In this document: positions 22,185-31,417 of the stretch, piece by piece | How positions within the stretch are numbered: the stretch's first letter is position 1 | How the letters are laid out: each line of letters begins with the position of its first letter | Assembly: GCA_963701815.1 (NCBI GenBank) | Contig: CAVPBN010000050.1 | Location: 62,001 to 126,000 of the forward strand | Direction of reading: 5' to 3' | DNA from: AP-15 sp963701815 | GTDB taxonomy: Bacteria > Pseudomonadota > Alphaproteobacteria > ATCC43930 > CGMCC-115725 | DNA: 64,000 bases | Notes under the pieces: model-generated | What the model was told of the DNA's origin: nothing | Databases searched by the model: none | Seen by the model: the letters and a program-made list of their open reading frames with translations, nothing else | Translations under genes and position numbers: made by a program

Positions 22185-23441
22185 TCAATGCCTCGCCGCC
22201 GGCGCGCCGGCGAGCGGCGCCGCACCCTTGGGCAACACTGCTGCGGCAATGCTGGTCGGCAAAGGTCGCGGCCGTTCGAGCTTGCCGATCAGCGGAAACA
22301 GCACCAGAAAATGGAAGAAGAAGTAGAAGGTGGCGATCCGGCCGACGGTGACGACGATGCCCTCGGGCGGATTGGCGCCGACCCAGCCGAGCGCCAGCGC
22401 GGCGATCACCAGGAGCCAGAACAGCCATTTATAGATCGGCCGGAAGCGGGCGCTGCGCACCGGCGAGGTGTCGAGCCACGGCACCAGGAACAGCATGAAG
22501 ATCGAGCCGAACGCCAGGATCACGCCGAGAAGCTTGTTCGGCACCGAGCGCAGGATCGCGTAATAGGGCAGCAGGTACCATTCCGGGACAATGTGGTTGG
22601 GCGTTTGCATCGGGTTCGCCGGAATGTAATTGTCCGGGTTACCGAGAAAGTCGGGCGCGTAGAAAATAAAGAAGGCATAGATCAGCAGAAACACGGTCAA
22701 CCCGAACAGGTCCTTGATCGTGTAATAGGGGTGGAACGGGATCGTATCTTGCGGTCCTTTGGTGTCGATCCCCAGCGGGTTGTTGGAGCCGAAGCGGTGC
22801 AGGGCGATCAGATGCAGAAACACTACGGCGAGTATTACAAAGGGCAACAGATAATGCAGCGCATAGAAGCGGTGCAAGGTCGGGTTGCCGACGGTGAACC
22901 CGCCCCAAAGAAAAGTCACGATGCTCTGGCCGATCACCGGGATCGCCGAGAACAGATTGGTGATGACCGTGGCCCCCCAATAGCTCATCTGCCCCCAGGG
23001 CAGCACATAGCCCATGAAGGCGGTGGCGACCATCAGGACCAGGATGACCACCCCGAGAATCCACAGAAATTCGCGCGGCGCCTTGTACGAACCGTAGTAA
23101 AGGCCACGGAACAGATGGATGTAGACAATGGCGAAGAACATCGACGCGCCATTGGAGTGCGCATAGCGCAGCAGCCAGCCGTAATTCACGTCGCGCATGA
23201 TGCGTTCGACCGAGTCGAATGCGAGCGACGAATCCGGCGTATATTGCATCGCCAGGAAAACGCCGGTGGCGATCATGATCACCAGCATGATCCCGGCGAG
23301 CGAGCCGAAATTCCACCAATAGGTCAGGTTGCGCGGGGTCGGATATTCGTAAAGCTCATGCTCCAATGCCGCGACGAAAGGCAGCCGGTGATCGATCCAG
23401 CGGATGATCCGCGCCGCTGCTCCGGGACGGGTTTCGGCCAT
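22185..23441 (-). CDS. petB: Cytochrome b of the bc1 complex
   Basis: A 418-residue integral membrane subunit with the quinol oxidation and reduction sites. Haem histidines lie in RYAHSNGASMFF and HYLLPFVILAVVFLHLIALH. The Qo-site motif PEWY appears in NHIVPEWYLLPYYAILRSVPNK, and GQMSYWGATVITNL is also present. The C-terminal extension carries extra hydrophobic segments as in other full-length bacterial cytochromes b. The start MAETRPG at 23441 follows petA by 10 bases. Confidence 0.96.
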   Translation of the reverse strand: MAETRPGAAARIIRWIDHRLPFVAALEHELYEYPTPRNLTYWWNFGSLAGIMLVIMIATGVFLAMQYTPDSSLAFDSVERIMRDVNYGWLLRYAHSNGASMFFAIVYIHLFRGLYYGSYKAPREFLWILGVVILVLMVATAFMGYVLPWGQMSYWGATVITNLFSAIPVIGQSIVTFLWGGFTVGNPTLHRFYALHYLLPFVILAVVFLHLIALHRFGSNNPLGIDTKGPQDTIPFHPYYTIKDLFGLTVFLLIYAFFIFYAPDFLGNPDNYIPANPMQTPNHIVPEWYLLPYYAILRSVPNKLLGVILAFGSIFMLFLVPWLDTSPVRSARFRPIYKWLFWLLVIAALALGWVGANPPEGIVVTVGRIATFYFFFHFLVLFPLIGKLERPRPLPTSIAAAVLPKGAAPLAGAPAARH

Positions 23442-23451
23442 CGCGTTCCCC

Positions 23452-24021
23452 CTAGCCGATCTTGATGGTGGCGTTGCCGGTGAATGCGTAGGGCGGCAGA
23501 AACAGATTGAGCGGCGCCGGGCCTTGGCGAATGCGCCCCGAGGTATCGTAAACCGATCCGTGGCAGGGACAGAACCAGCCGCCATAGGGACCGCGCGGAT
23601 CGCCGATCTTCTGACCGAGCGGGATGCAGCCGAGATGCGTGCAGACGCCGATCACGACCAGCCATTCGGCCTTTTTGACGCGGGCCGCATCGGTCTGCGG
23701 GTCGCGCAGCTGGGCGACGTCGACATCCTCGGCCGCCTTGATCTCCTGCGGCGTTCGGTGGTCGATAAAGACCGGCTTGCCCTGCCAGGCGACGGTCAGC
23801 CGCTGGCCGAGCTGGACCGGGGCCAGATCGACCTCGGTCGTCGACAAGGCGAGCGTGTCGCGCGCCGGGTTCAAGGTGTCGATAAACGGCCAGATGGCCG
23901 CGGCGACGGCGACGCCGCCGAGCGCGGTGGCGGTCAGGATCAGAAAGTCGCGCCGCGTCTCGCCGGGCCGCGCTTCGCCGCTGTGCGGTTGCGCTGGATG
24001 GGTTTGCGCCAGATCGGCCAT
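23452..24021 (-). CDS. petA: Rieske iron-sulfur protein of the bc1 complex
   Basis: A 189-residue subunit that carries the 2Fe-2S cluster taking one electron from quinol. It has a twin-arginine-type N-terminus (ETRRDFLILTATALGGVAVAAAIWP) that doubles as the membrane anchor. The cluster ligands sit in CTHLGCIPLG and CPCHGSVYDTSGR. It is the first gene of petA-petB-petC, with its promoter in the divergent gap towards trmL. Confidence 0.96.
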   Translation of the reverse strand: MADLAQTHPAQPHSGEARPGETRRDFLILTATALGGVAVAAAIWPFIDTLNPARDTLALSTTEVDLAPVQLGQRLTVAWQGKPVFIDHRTPQEIKAAEDVDVAQLRDPQTDAARVKKAEWLVVIGVCTHLGCIPLGQKIGDPRGPYGGWFCPCHGSVYDTSGRIRQGPAPLNLFLPPYAFTGNATIKIG

Positions 24022-24151
24022 GCGTTTCCTTTTGCTGCGCGCCGTCCTGCCGGGCCGGCGGTCATATTCCGAGGCTATACCGTTGAAGTAGACGGGCTAT
24101 GCGACAGACTGCCGCAGAAATGGGCAGCAATTTCAGTGCCGTCGACAACGG

Positions 24152-24157
24152 TATAAT
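24152..24157 (+). promoter_or_regulatory. Perfect -10 hexamer upstream of trmL
   Basis: TATAAT at 24152-24157 sits in the petA-trmL divergent gap. A transcript from it would begin near 24164, after the ATG codons at 24099 and 24156 but before the TTG at 24198. This supports the TTG as the trmL start. No strong -35 element is visible. Confidence 0.45.
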
Positions 24158-24197
24158 GCACCCGACCGGTTCTGGAAACCCAAGTCTCGGGGGTTAT

Positions 24198-24695
24198 TTG
24201 CGTCTCGCGCTGTTCGAACCGGACATCCCGCAGAACAGCGGCGCTTTGTTGCGTCTCGCCGCCTGTCTGGGGGTGGCCGTCGATTTGATCGAACCCTGCG
24301 GGTTTCTGCTCGACGACCGGCGGCTCAGGCGCGCGGCCCTCGATTATGCAGCGTCGCTGACGTTGCGCCGGCACCTCTCGTGGGCCGCGTTTGTCAAAGA
24401 TCGTCCGCCGCACTCGCGGCTGATCTTGATGACGACCTCGGGTGCGGTGGCATTGCACCGGTTTGCCTTTGCCGCGGACGATACGATCCTGCTCGGGCGG
24501 GAGAGCGCCGGCGTTCCCGAGATCGTGCATCGCACCGCCGACTTCCGCGTCGCGATCCCGTTGCGTCCGCCGGCGCGATCGCTCAACGTCGCCCTGGCGG
24601 GGGCGATCGCGCTGGCCGAAGCGCTGCGGCAAACCGGATTGTTTCCCGAGCGACCGAAGCGAGATGATGTCGAAGCCCCCCTCTTTCCCCCCTGA
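24198..24695 (+). CDS. trmL: tRNA (cytidine(34)-2'-O)-methyltransferase TrmL
   Basis: A SPOUT-fold methyltransferase of about 165 residues that 2'-O-methylates wobble base 34 of tRNA-Leu isoacceptors. Motifs: RLALFEPDIPQNSGALLRLAA at the N-terminus, DTILLGRESAGVPEIVHRTAD, and IPLRPPARSLNVALAGAIAL, the knotted SAM site. The TTG at 24198, with GGGGGT upstream, matches the family's N-terminus. Longer starts at 24099 or 24156 are open but precede the likely transcription start. It overlaps hemF by 32 bases. Confidence 0.88.
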   Translation: MRLALFEPDIPQNSGALLRLAACLGVAVDLIEPCGFLLDDRRLRRAALDYAASLTLRRHLSWAAFVKDRPPHSRLILMTTSGAVALHRFAFAADDTILLGRESAGVPEIVHRTADFRVAIPLRPPARSLNVALAGAIALAEALRQTGLFPERPKRDDVEAPLFPP

Positions 24696-25537
24696 CCCCG
24701 ACCGCTGCCGCAAAACCGAGGCCTGGTTCGCCGCGCTGCGCGACCAAATCTGTTCGGTGTTCGAGACGATCGAGGACGAATTCGGCCGCGAACACCCCGA
24801 CGATGCCGCACCGGGGCGTTTTGCGCGCACCCCCTGGCAGCGGCCGGACGGCGGCGGCGGAACGATGTCGCTGATGCGCGGCCGGGTCTTCGAAAAGGTC
24901 GGGGTCAATATCTCGACCGTATCGGGCGAGTTTTCGCCGGAGTTCCGCAAAGACGTTCCGGGCGCCGAGCAGGACCCGCGCTTTTATGCCGGCGGGATCT
25001 CGGTGGTGGCCCATATGACTTCGCCGCTGGCGCCCGGCGGTCCATATGAACACCCGCCATATCGTAACCAGCCGGAGCTGGTTCGGCGGCGGCGCCGACC
25101 TGACCCCGATCTATCCCGACCCGTCGGCGAGCGAGGCGTTTCACGCGGCGCTCTCCGCCGCCTGCGCCCGATACGACCCGGGCTGCCACGCGCGGTTCAA
25201 GGCGTGGTGCGACGAATATTTCTATCTGAAGCACCGGAACGAGCCGCGCGGCGCCGGCGGGATTTTTTTCGATTATCTCGACGGCGGCGATTGGGAGCGC
25301 GATTTCGCGTTCGTTCGCGCCGTCGGCGAGGCGTTTCTCGGCGCTTTTGCCGAAATCGTGCGCACTCGCATGCATCTGACCTGGACCGAAGAGCAGCGTC
25401 GCCATCAGCTGGTCCGCCGCGGGCGCTATGTCGAGTTCAACCTGTTGTACGACCGCGGCACCCAGTTCGGGCTGAAGACCGGCGGCAATGTCGAGGCGAT
25501 CCTGATGTCGCTGCCGCCCCTGGCGGCATGGCCTTGA
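24664..25537 (+). pseudogene. hemF: Aerobic coproporphyrinogen III oxidase HemF: frameshift and missing C-terminus
   Basis: HemF oxidatively decarboxylates coproporphyrinogen III in haem synthesis. The N-terminal half reads GGGTMSLMRGRVFEKVGVN and ISVVAHMTSPLAP. After an extra C in the run at 25033-25035 the frame continues MNTRHIVTSRSWFGGGADLTP, EYFYLKHRNEPRG and RRGRYVEFNLLYDRGTQFGL. The frame then stops at LMSLPPLAAWP, where the family normally continues with about 25 more residues (a WEYD..P..GSPEA-type end). No such sequence follows in any frame. The break is only 90 bases before cas3, so the CRISPR-Cas locus may have replaced the end of hemF. Confidence 0.85.
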
Positions 25538-25571
25538 GGCAATACATCGGGCCGCAGGCAAACCCAACTCG

Positions 25572-25606
25572 ACCCGCGTTCTAAACGGGTGTACGTTCGG
25601 AACGTA
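25572..25606. promoter_or_regulatory. Two adjacent palindromes upstream of cas3
   Basis: ACCCG at 25572 pairs with CGGGT at 25586. Immediately after it, TACGTTC at 25592 and GAACGTA at 25600 form a perfect 15-base palindrome around one central base. Both lie in the 89-base gap between hemF and cas3, where a cas promoter or operator is expected. Confidence 0.4.
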
Positions 25607-25626
25607 GCAAGAACTTCGGGGCTCGA

Positions 25627-27885
25627 ATGGCCCAAACTGCGCCTGGTTCCCGCCCCGCCGAAGCAGCGCGGCCGATCGCCCATCGACGGTCTGGCGACGA
25701 AGCGACGCATGACCTTGAACAACATCTGAGAGCCGCGGCGCATTTGGCCGGAAGGTTCGCTGAGGTATGGGGCGCATCCGAGGCCGCGGCGCTTGCGGCG
25801 CTGTGGCACGACCTCGGAAAATACGCTCCGGAATTCCAGGCGATGATCCGGTCGGCAGATCGCGACGCCCACCTGGAGGGTGTCGCTGGGGGTCCGCGGC
25901 AGAGGGTCAATCACTCAAGCGCCGGTGCGCTCTGGGCGATGCAGCGGTTCCGCAATAGGCGGGTTTGGCCGCCTGCTCGCCTACCCGATCGCGGGACACC
26001 ATGCTGGTCTTCCGGATTGGGTCGGCGGGGGTGGCAGATCCGGGCTAAAGGACCGCCTCGCCGACGGATCTCATTTGGCGCGCGACATTAGCGGCAAATC
26101 CGCCGGCCTCGGTCCTGGACGCCGTTCTACCTTCGACCGGCATCCCGCACGGTGCGGATGCGGGATTATGGACGCGAATGCTCGCATCGGCGCTCTTCGA
26201 CGCCGATTTCCTGGACGCGGAAGTTTTCTTCAACCCCTCTGCCGGCACGGGACGAACAAGACTGGCCGGAACTCGGGTCGCTTCTGCCCAAGCTCGACGC
26301 GCATCTGGCGCAGAAGCTGGCAACGGCCGAGCCGACGCCGGTCAATCGTCTCAGAGCGGACGTGCTGCAGGCCTGCCGAAGCGCCGCGGGTCGTCCGCCC
26401 GGGTTGTTCTCGCTGACGGTCCCGACCGGCGGCGGCAAGACTTTGTCGTCGCTCGCCTTTGCGCTGGAGCATGCCCGCCGGCACGGGCTGCGACGTGTTA
26501 TTTATGCGATCCCGTTCACCAGCATCATCGAGCAGACGGCGCAGGTATTCCGCGAAGCCGTCGGTTCCGACGCGGTGCTCGAGCATCACAGCGCGCTCGG
26601 CCCTCGGCCGGATCGGGAGACGGCTCGATCGCGGCTCGCGAGCGAAAACTGGGATGCCCCGCTGATCGTCACCACGACGGTGCAGCTCTTCGAATCCCTC
26701 TTCGCCAACCGCACGTCGCAGCTGCGTAAGCTCCATAATCTGGCCGCCAGCGTGTTGGTGCTGGACGAAGCCCAAGCCCTGCCGCCCGCCGTCCTGCGGC
26801 CGGTCACGGCCATCCTCGACCAGCTGGTTCGCCATTACCGGTGCTCGGTCGTCCTGTGCACGGCGACCCAGCCGGCGCTCGGTAAAGTGTTCCGCCGCTT
26901 GGCCTCGCCCGCGGAGATCGCGCCGGACCCGCCGGTGCTGTTCAGGACGCTCGATCGGGTCGATATCGCCCTGCCGCGCTCGGACGAGCGCCGGACCTGG
27001 GGCGAGATCGCAGGTGAAATCGGCCGATGCCGGCAGGCGCTGGCGATCGTAAACACCCGCCGCGACTGCCGCACCCTGCACGCGCTGCTGCCGCCCGGCA
27101 CGATCCACCTTTCGACCTGGCAATGCGCCGCCCATCGCGCCGCATTGTTGAAGTGGATCAAGCGCCGGCTGGCAAAGGGCGGTGAGCTGCGCGTCGTCAG
27201 CACGTCGCTGGTCGAGGCCGGGGTCGACATTGACTTTCCGGTTGTGTTCCGGGCGATGACTGGCCTCGATTCGCTGGCCCAGGCGGCGGGCCGCTGCAAC
27301 CGCAACGGGCGGCTCGACAAGGGACGGTTCGTCGTGTTCCGGCCGGATGGCGCCCGAACCTGGGGCCACATCGGCCAGGCAATCGAGGCAGCCGAGAAGG
27401 CACTGAGCGCGCATAGCGAAGCACCGTTCGAGCCGGCCGCCTTCGAGCGGTTCTTTGACGAACTCTATTGGGCGAAAGGCGACGAGGCGCTCGACGAGTA
27501 TCGGATGGCGGAGCTGCTCGGGATTGGTGTCGAGAAGCGGCGCGAGGGGGATCCCCTCGATTTCCGCTATCGCACGGCGGCAGAGAAATTCCGGATGATC
27601 GATCAAGATCAGGAGACCCTGATCATACCGTACAACCGCGCTGCGAGGGAGGCGATTTCAGCGCTCAAGCGCGATGGACCGGACCGGCACTTGTTGCGGC
27701 GGCTTCAGCCTTTCACCGTGCCCGTGGTGCGGACCGCCATGGCTAAGCTACGCGAGTCCTTGGCCGTGGAGGATCTGGATGGGGCGAGCGTGCTGAAGAA
27801 AGAGGAACTCTACCGGAGGGACGTCGGCCTCGATCTGGAACAGCTCGGCGGGCCGAGCATCGGGGATTTGATCGTGTGGCGGTGA
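25627..27885 (+). pseudogene. cas3: CRISPR-associated helicase/nuclease Cas3 (type I-C), three frameshifts in the HD region
   Basis: Cas3 is recruited to Cascade-bound DNA, which it unwinds and degrades. The N-terminal HD nuclease domain shows LWHDLGKYAPEFQ, then VNHSSAGALWAMQRF, then in other frames GRLLAYPIAGHHAGLPDW and MLASALFDADFLDAE. From about 26250 the frame is continuous. Walker A is SLTVPTGGGKTLSSLAFALE, motif II is LVLDEAQALPP, and motif VI is SLAQAAGRCNRNG. The shifts near 25950, 26120 and 26245 are each single-base gains and together restore the frame. An intact protein would have about 750 residues, the normal I-C length. Confidence 0.9.
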
Positions 27886-27930
27886 GGCCAAAGAGGGAGC
27901 CGCGCCGCGGCTCCTTCTTCGGCTTTACCA
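27881..27930 (+). terminator. Hairpin with T-rich tail after cas3
   Basis: GGAGCCGC at 27896 and GCGGCTCC at 27907 form a perfect eight-pair stem around a GCC loop. Flanking AAGAG and TTCTT extend it, followed by T-rich sequence. It lies 10 bases past the cas3 stop and could terminate or attenuate transcription before cas5c. Confidence 0.6.
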
Positions 27931-28002
27931 TGACACAGTTTCAATCCGCGCCTTCAGGCGAACCGCGATCGTGCCGGCGCGGGCCCAGCATGTCAAATCT
28001 TC

Positions 28003-28030
28003 TTGCCTACCATACACAGAATGATATAGT
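28003..28030 (+). promoter_or_regulatory. Candidate promoter for the cas5c-cas2 genes
   Basis: TTGCCT at 28003 and TATAGT at 28025 are 16 bases apart in an unusually AT-rich patch, 30 bases before the cas5c start. Coming right after the cas3 terminator, it suggests that the effector genes have their own promoter. Confidence 0.45.
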
Positions 28031-28059
28031 TCTCAAAACTCGACGTCAGGGAGCCGCCC

Positions 28060-28737
28060 ATGAACGGGCAACCGAAGCAAATATCGGACCTGCTCCGCCT
28101 CCGAATCTGGGGCGAGCGCGCCTGTTTCACCCGGCCCGAGATGAAGGTCGAGCGCGTCTCCTACGACGTTATGACGCCATCGGCGGCGCGCGGCGTGCTC
28201 GAAGCGGTATTGTGGAAACCGCAGATGCGCTGGATCGTCGAGCGCATCGACGTTCTGAAGCCTATCCGCAAGACGTCGGTCCGGCGCAACGAGGTGAGCC
28301 ACAAAGCCTCTGTCGACAGCCTGATGAGCGCGATAGCCGGCCGCCCGGCACGGCTCGGGATCGACATCGAGGAAGCGCGGCAGCAGCGGGCCGGCGTCAT
28401 CCTGCGCGAGGTAGACTATGTTGTCCACGCCCGGATCGGCCTGACCGAGCGGGCGAGCCCGGACGATGCCATCGCTAAATATGTGGAAATGTTCCGGCGG
28501 CGCGCAGCCTCCGGGCAGTGCTTTCACCGCCCCTATTTGGGAACGCGGGAATTTGCTGCCGAGTTCGCGCTAGCCGAGGAAAGCCTGCCGAATCCGATCG
28601 CCGAGACCCGCGATCTCGGCTGGATGCTGTACGACATCGACTATTCGAACGGCAAGCCCACGCCTCTTTTTTTTGAGGCGCGACTTCGCGGCGGGGTCGC
28701 TCTTCGTCTCCGGTACAAGTTCGCCGGAGGTACGTCG
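28060..28737 (+). CDS. cas5c: Cas5c (type I-C crRNA-processing Cascade subunit), in frame with cas8c
   Basis: In type I-C systems Cas5c replaces Cas6: it cuts pre-crRNA and keeps the 5' handle in Cascade. It is recognisable from LRLRIWGERACFTRPEMKVE at the N-terminus, YDVMTPSAARGVLEAVLWKP, VLKPIRKTSVRRNEV and GQCFHRPYLGTREFAAEF. The end motif is LGWMLYDIDYSNGKPTPLFFEARL. Normally a stop follows within 10-30 residues. Here the frame runs straight into Cas8c with no stop. GGGAG lies 9 bases before its ATG. A run of eight T bases at 28667-28674 is an obvious place for a length error. Confidence 0.88.
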
Positions 28738-30542
28738 ATGATCCTGCAGGCGCTGGCAGACTATTACGATCGCCTTTTCGCCGAGCGTGCGGTTCAGCCG
28801 CCGGGGTCCCAGGAAAAGGAGATCCCTTGGGTCGTCGAACTAAGTCCCGGAGGCAAGTTTCTTGCGTTGCGCAGAACCGGCGGAGAGGACGGCCGCGGCC
28901 GCAAGTTCGTCGTGCCGGCCGAGGTCAAAAAGTCGGTCAACATCGCCGCCAACCTGTTGTGGGACAATCCCGAGTACGTCTTCGGCTGGCCCCGGCCGGG
29001 GCTCACCGAAAAGCAGGCGGTGAAGGTGCCGCAGCGCCATGAGGCCTTTGTGGCGCGGCTGCACGAATTGCCCGAGGGGGCGCGAACCGATTCCGGTGTC
29101 TCTGCGGTCATCACCTTCCTGGAAAAGGGCGACTTCGCGGCTTTGCAGGGGGCGGACGGTTGGGCCGAACTGGCGCAAGGCCGCGCCAATGTCTCGTTCC
29201 GGCTCGACGGCGACGACGGATTGGTCTGCGAGCGGCCCGCCGTCCGGGCCGCCCTGTCCGGCGACGCCGGCGCCGCGGCCAACGACGCACCCGACGCCTG
29301 GTGCCTGGTGACCGGCAGACGGGCTCAGCCGACGCGCCTGCATCCGAGCATAAAGGGCGTGCGCGGTGCGCAGTCCAGCGGCGGCAATCTGGTCTCGTTC
29401 AATCTCGACGCGTTCACCTCGCACGGTTGGAGCCAGGGCGCGAATGCGCCGGTCGGCGCCGCCGCGACTCACGCCTACACGACCGCGCTCAACCACCTGC
29501 TCGGCCGCGGCAACGAGCGGCACCGGCTGACCGAAGGCGACACCACCTTCGTGTTCTGGGCCGCGAAGCCGACGCCGATCGAAGACCAGTTCGCCCATCT
29601 GATGGGCTCCTACGCCGCCGAGCAGCAAGAAAGCGACGGCACTCCCGTTCGCGACACCTTCGATAGCGTGCGCCGCGGCTTGCGGCCGAGCCTCGACGAT
29701 CGGACGCCCTTTTACGTGCTCGGGCTCGCGCCGAACGCCGCTCGCCTGGCGGTCCGCTTCTGGCACGAGGGGACGGTCGCCGAGCTGGCGCATAACATCC
29801 TCCGGCACTTCGATGATTTGGAGATCGTCGCCCTCGGCGGCGAAACCAATGTGCCGGGGCTGTGGCGACTGATCGGCGCCGCCGCCCGCGATGGCGATGC
29901 GAAAAAGCTTCAGGACAATCTGCGCGGCCAGCTCGTCGCCGGCCTGATGGCCGCGATCCTCGACGGGTTGCCTTACCCGGCAACCTTGCTCGCCCGCACC
30001 GTCGCGCGCTGCCACGCCGAGCAATCCGTCCGGCCGGTCCGCGCCGCCCTGGTCAAAGCCGTCTTGAACCGCCGCTCGCCGGCAAAGGAGGTGACCGTGA
30101 GTTCTCGATCCCGACGAACCGAATGCCGGTTATCGGCTCGGGCGGCTGTTCGCAGTGCTTGAAAACGTTCAGCAATGCGCAGCGACCGGAGGCGCCCGCA
30201 GGAGAGATATCAATGTGACGATCCGCGACCGATATTTCAGCGCCGTTGATGACGGCGCCGCGCAGCGCCTTCGCCGAGCTGATGCACCTGAAGAACGCAC
30301 ATCTGAAGAAGATCAGGCGATCCAGACGCCAGGCTTGCGGCGATATTTCGAACGTCGCTCGACCAGATCCTCGGCACGCTCGGTCCCCGCTCAGGGCTTT
30401 CCCGCTTCTCTTTCACTGGATGACCAAGGCCGCTTCATCCTCGGCTACCACCACCAGCGGAACTTTCGCAGCGAGCGCGCAGAGCCGAGGACGCTTCGCC
30501 CGGACCTGGCCGATACCCCCGAACCCGTCGCCGACCGAATAA
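28738..30542 (+). pseudogene. cas8c: Cas8c (Csd1), large subunit of type I-C Cascade; C-terminal fifth frameshifted
   Basis: Cas8c recognises the PAM and supports target unwinding. It starts MILQALADYYDRLFAERA at 28738, the usual Csd1 N-terminus, with GGAGG nine bases upstream. Further motifs are NLLWDNPEYVFGW and GRRAQPTRLHPSIKGV, then GGNLVSFNLDAFTSHG and MGSYAAEQQ. After 30100 the family sequence continues only by changing frame about five times. It reads GYRLGRLFAVLENVQ, then LMHLKNAHLKKIRR, then LGTLGPRSGLSRF, then SLDDQGRFILGYHHQ, and ends at a TAA at 30540. The corrected length is about 600 residues, as expected. AAGGAG at its stop serves cas7c. Confidence 0.87.
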
Positions 30543-30554
30543 GGAGACCGAACA

Positions 30555-31409
30555 ATGCCTTCCCCAATTGCCAATCGCTACGACTTCGTCCTGCTGTTCG
30601 ACGTCAAAGACGGAAACCCGAACGGCGATCCGGACGCTGGAAACATGCCGCGCAGCGACCCCGAAACCGGACAGGGTCTGGTCACCGACGTGGCGCTGAA
30701 GCGCAAGATTCGAAACTACGTCGGGATCAAGTACGGCAACCGGCCTCCTAACGAAATCTATGTACGCGAAGCGGCTGTGCTCCAGGAGCAGCGCAGGCCG
30801 GCTTACGAAGGATTGGAGGAGGGAAAGCGCGCCTCCGAAGAAAAAGCCAGAAAGTTCATGTGCGAGAATTTCTATGATGTCCGCACCTTCGGCGCCGTGA
30901 TGTCGACGAACAAGTTCAACGCCGGCCAGGTGCGAGGCCCGGTTCAATTGACCTTTGCCCGGTCGCAGAATCGGATTTTGCCGATGGATCACGCGATCAC
31001 CCGCGTCGCGCGGGAGACCGAAGCCAGAGCGGCGGCCGGCGGGCAGACCGAGATGGGCGGCAAGGCGACCGTCGCCTACGGGCTCTATCGCGCTCACGGC
31101 TTCGTCTCGCCTCATTTAGCGGCTGGCGAGAAAGGTACCGGGTTCTCGGATGCCGACCTCGAATTGCTGTGGGAGGCGATTGCCGCAATGTTCGACCACG
31201 ACCACTCGGCGGCGCGCGGGATGATGGCAACCCGGCGCCTGATCGCGTTCAAGCACGCCTCGGCGCTGGGCAATTCTCGGGCGAGCGACTTGTTCGCGCG
31301 GGTCGCCATGGCGACGACGGCGGAGACGCCGCGCGCCTACGGCGACTATGTCGTCACCGTCGACACGGCGGACCTGCCGCACGGGATCGAAGTGCTGGAG
31401 TTGGTCTGA
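30555..31409 (+). CDS. cas7c: Cas7c (Csd2), Cascade backbone subunit
   Basis: A 284-residue RAMP-fold protein that polymerises along the crRNA to form the Cascade backbone. Family motifs: RYDFVLLFDVKDGNPNGDPD at the N-terminus, PRSDPETGQGLVTDVALKRK, ENFYDVRTFGAVMST, and GQVRGPVQLTFARS. The segment YGLYRAHGFVSPHLA is also present. The frame is intact, and the start ATG has AAGGAG eight bases upstream. It lies nine bases before cas4. Confidence 0.95.
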   Translation: MPSPIANRYDFVLLFDVKDGNPNGDPDAGNMPRSDPETGQGLVTDVALKRKIRNYVGIKYGNRPPNEIYVREAAVLQEQRRPAYEGLEEGKRASEEKARKFMCENFYDVRTFGAVMSTNKFNAGQVRGPVQLTFARSQNRILPMDHAITRVARETEARAAAGGQTEMGGKATVAYGLYRAHGFVSPHLAAGEKGTGFSDADLELLWEAIAAMFDHDHSAARGMMATRRLIAFKHASALGNSRASDLFARVAMATTAETPRAYGDYVVTVDTADLPHGIEVLELV

Positions 31410-31417
31410 GGCCCGGC

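Noticed and set aside
22041..23465. A 474-residue plus-strand frame opposite petB
   Set aside because: It is antisense to well-conserved cytochrome b, with the biased composition of GC-rich shadow frames.
27743..28478. Small frames on both strands over the cas3-cas5c gap
   Set aside because: Both encode a similar arginine/lysine stretch only because the terminator hairpin is palindromic.
30155..30751. A separate 198-residue gene between cas8c and cas7c
   Set aside because: Its first half is the displaced Cas8c C-terminus and its second half is out of frame within cas7c.
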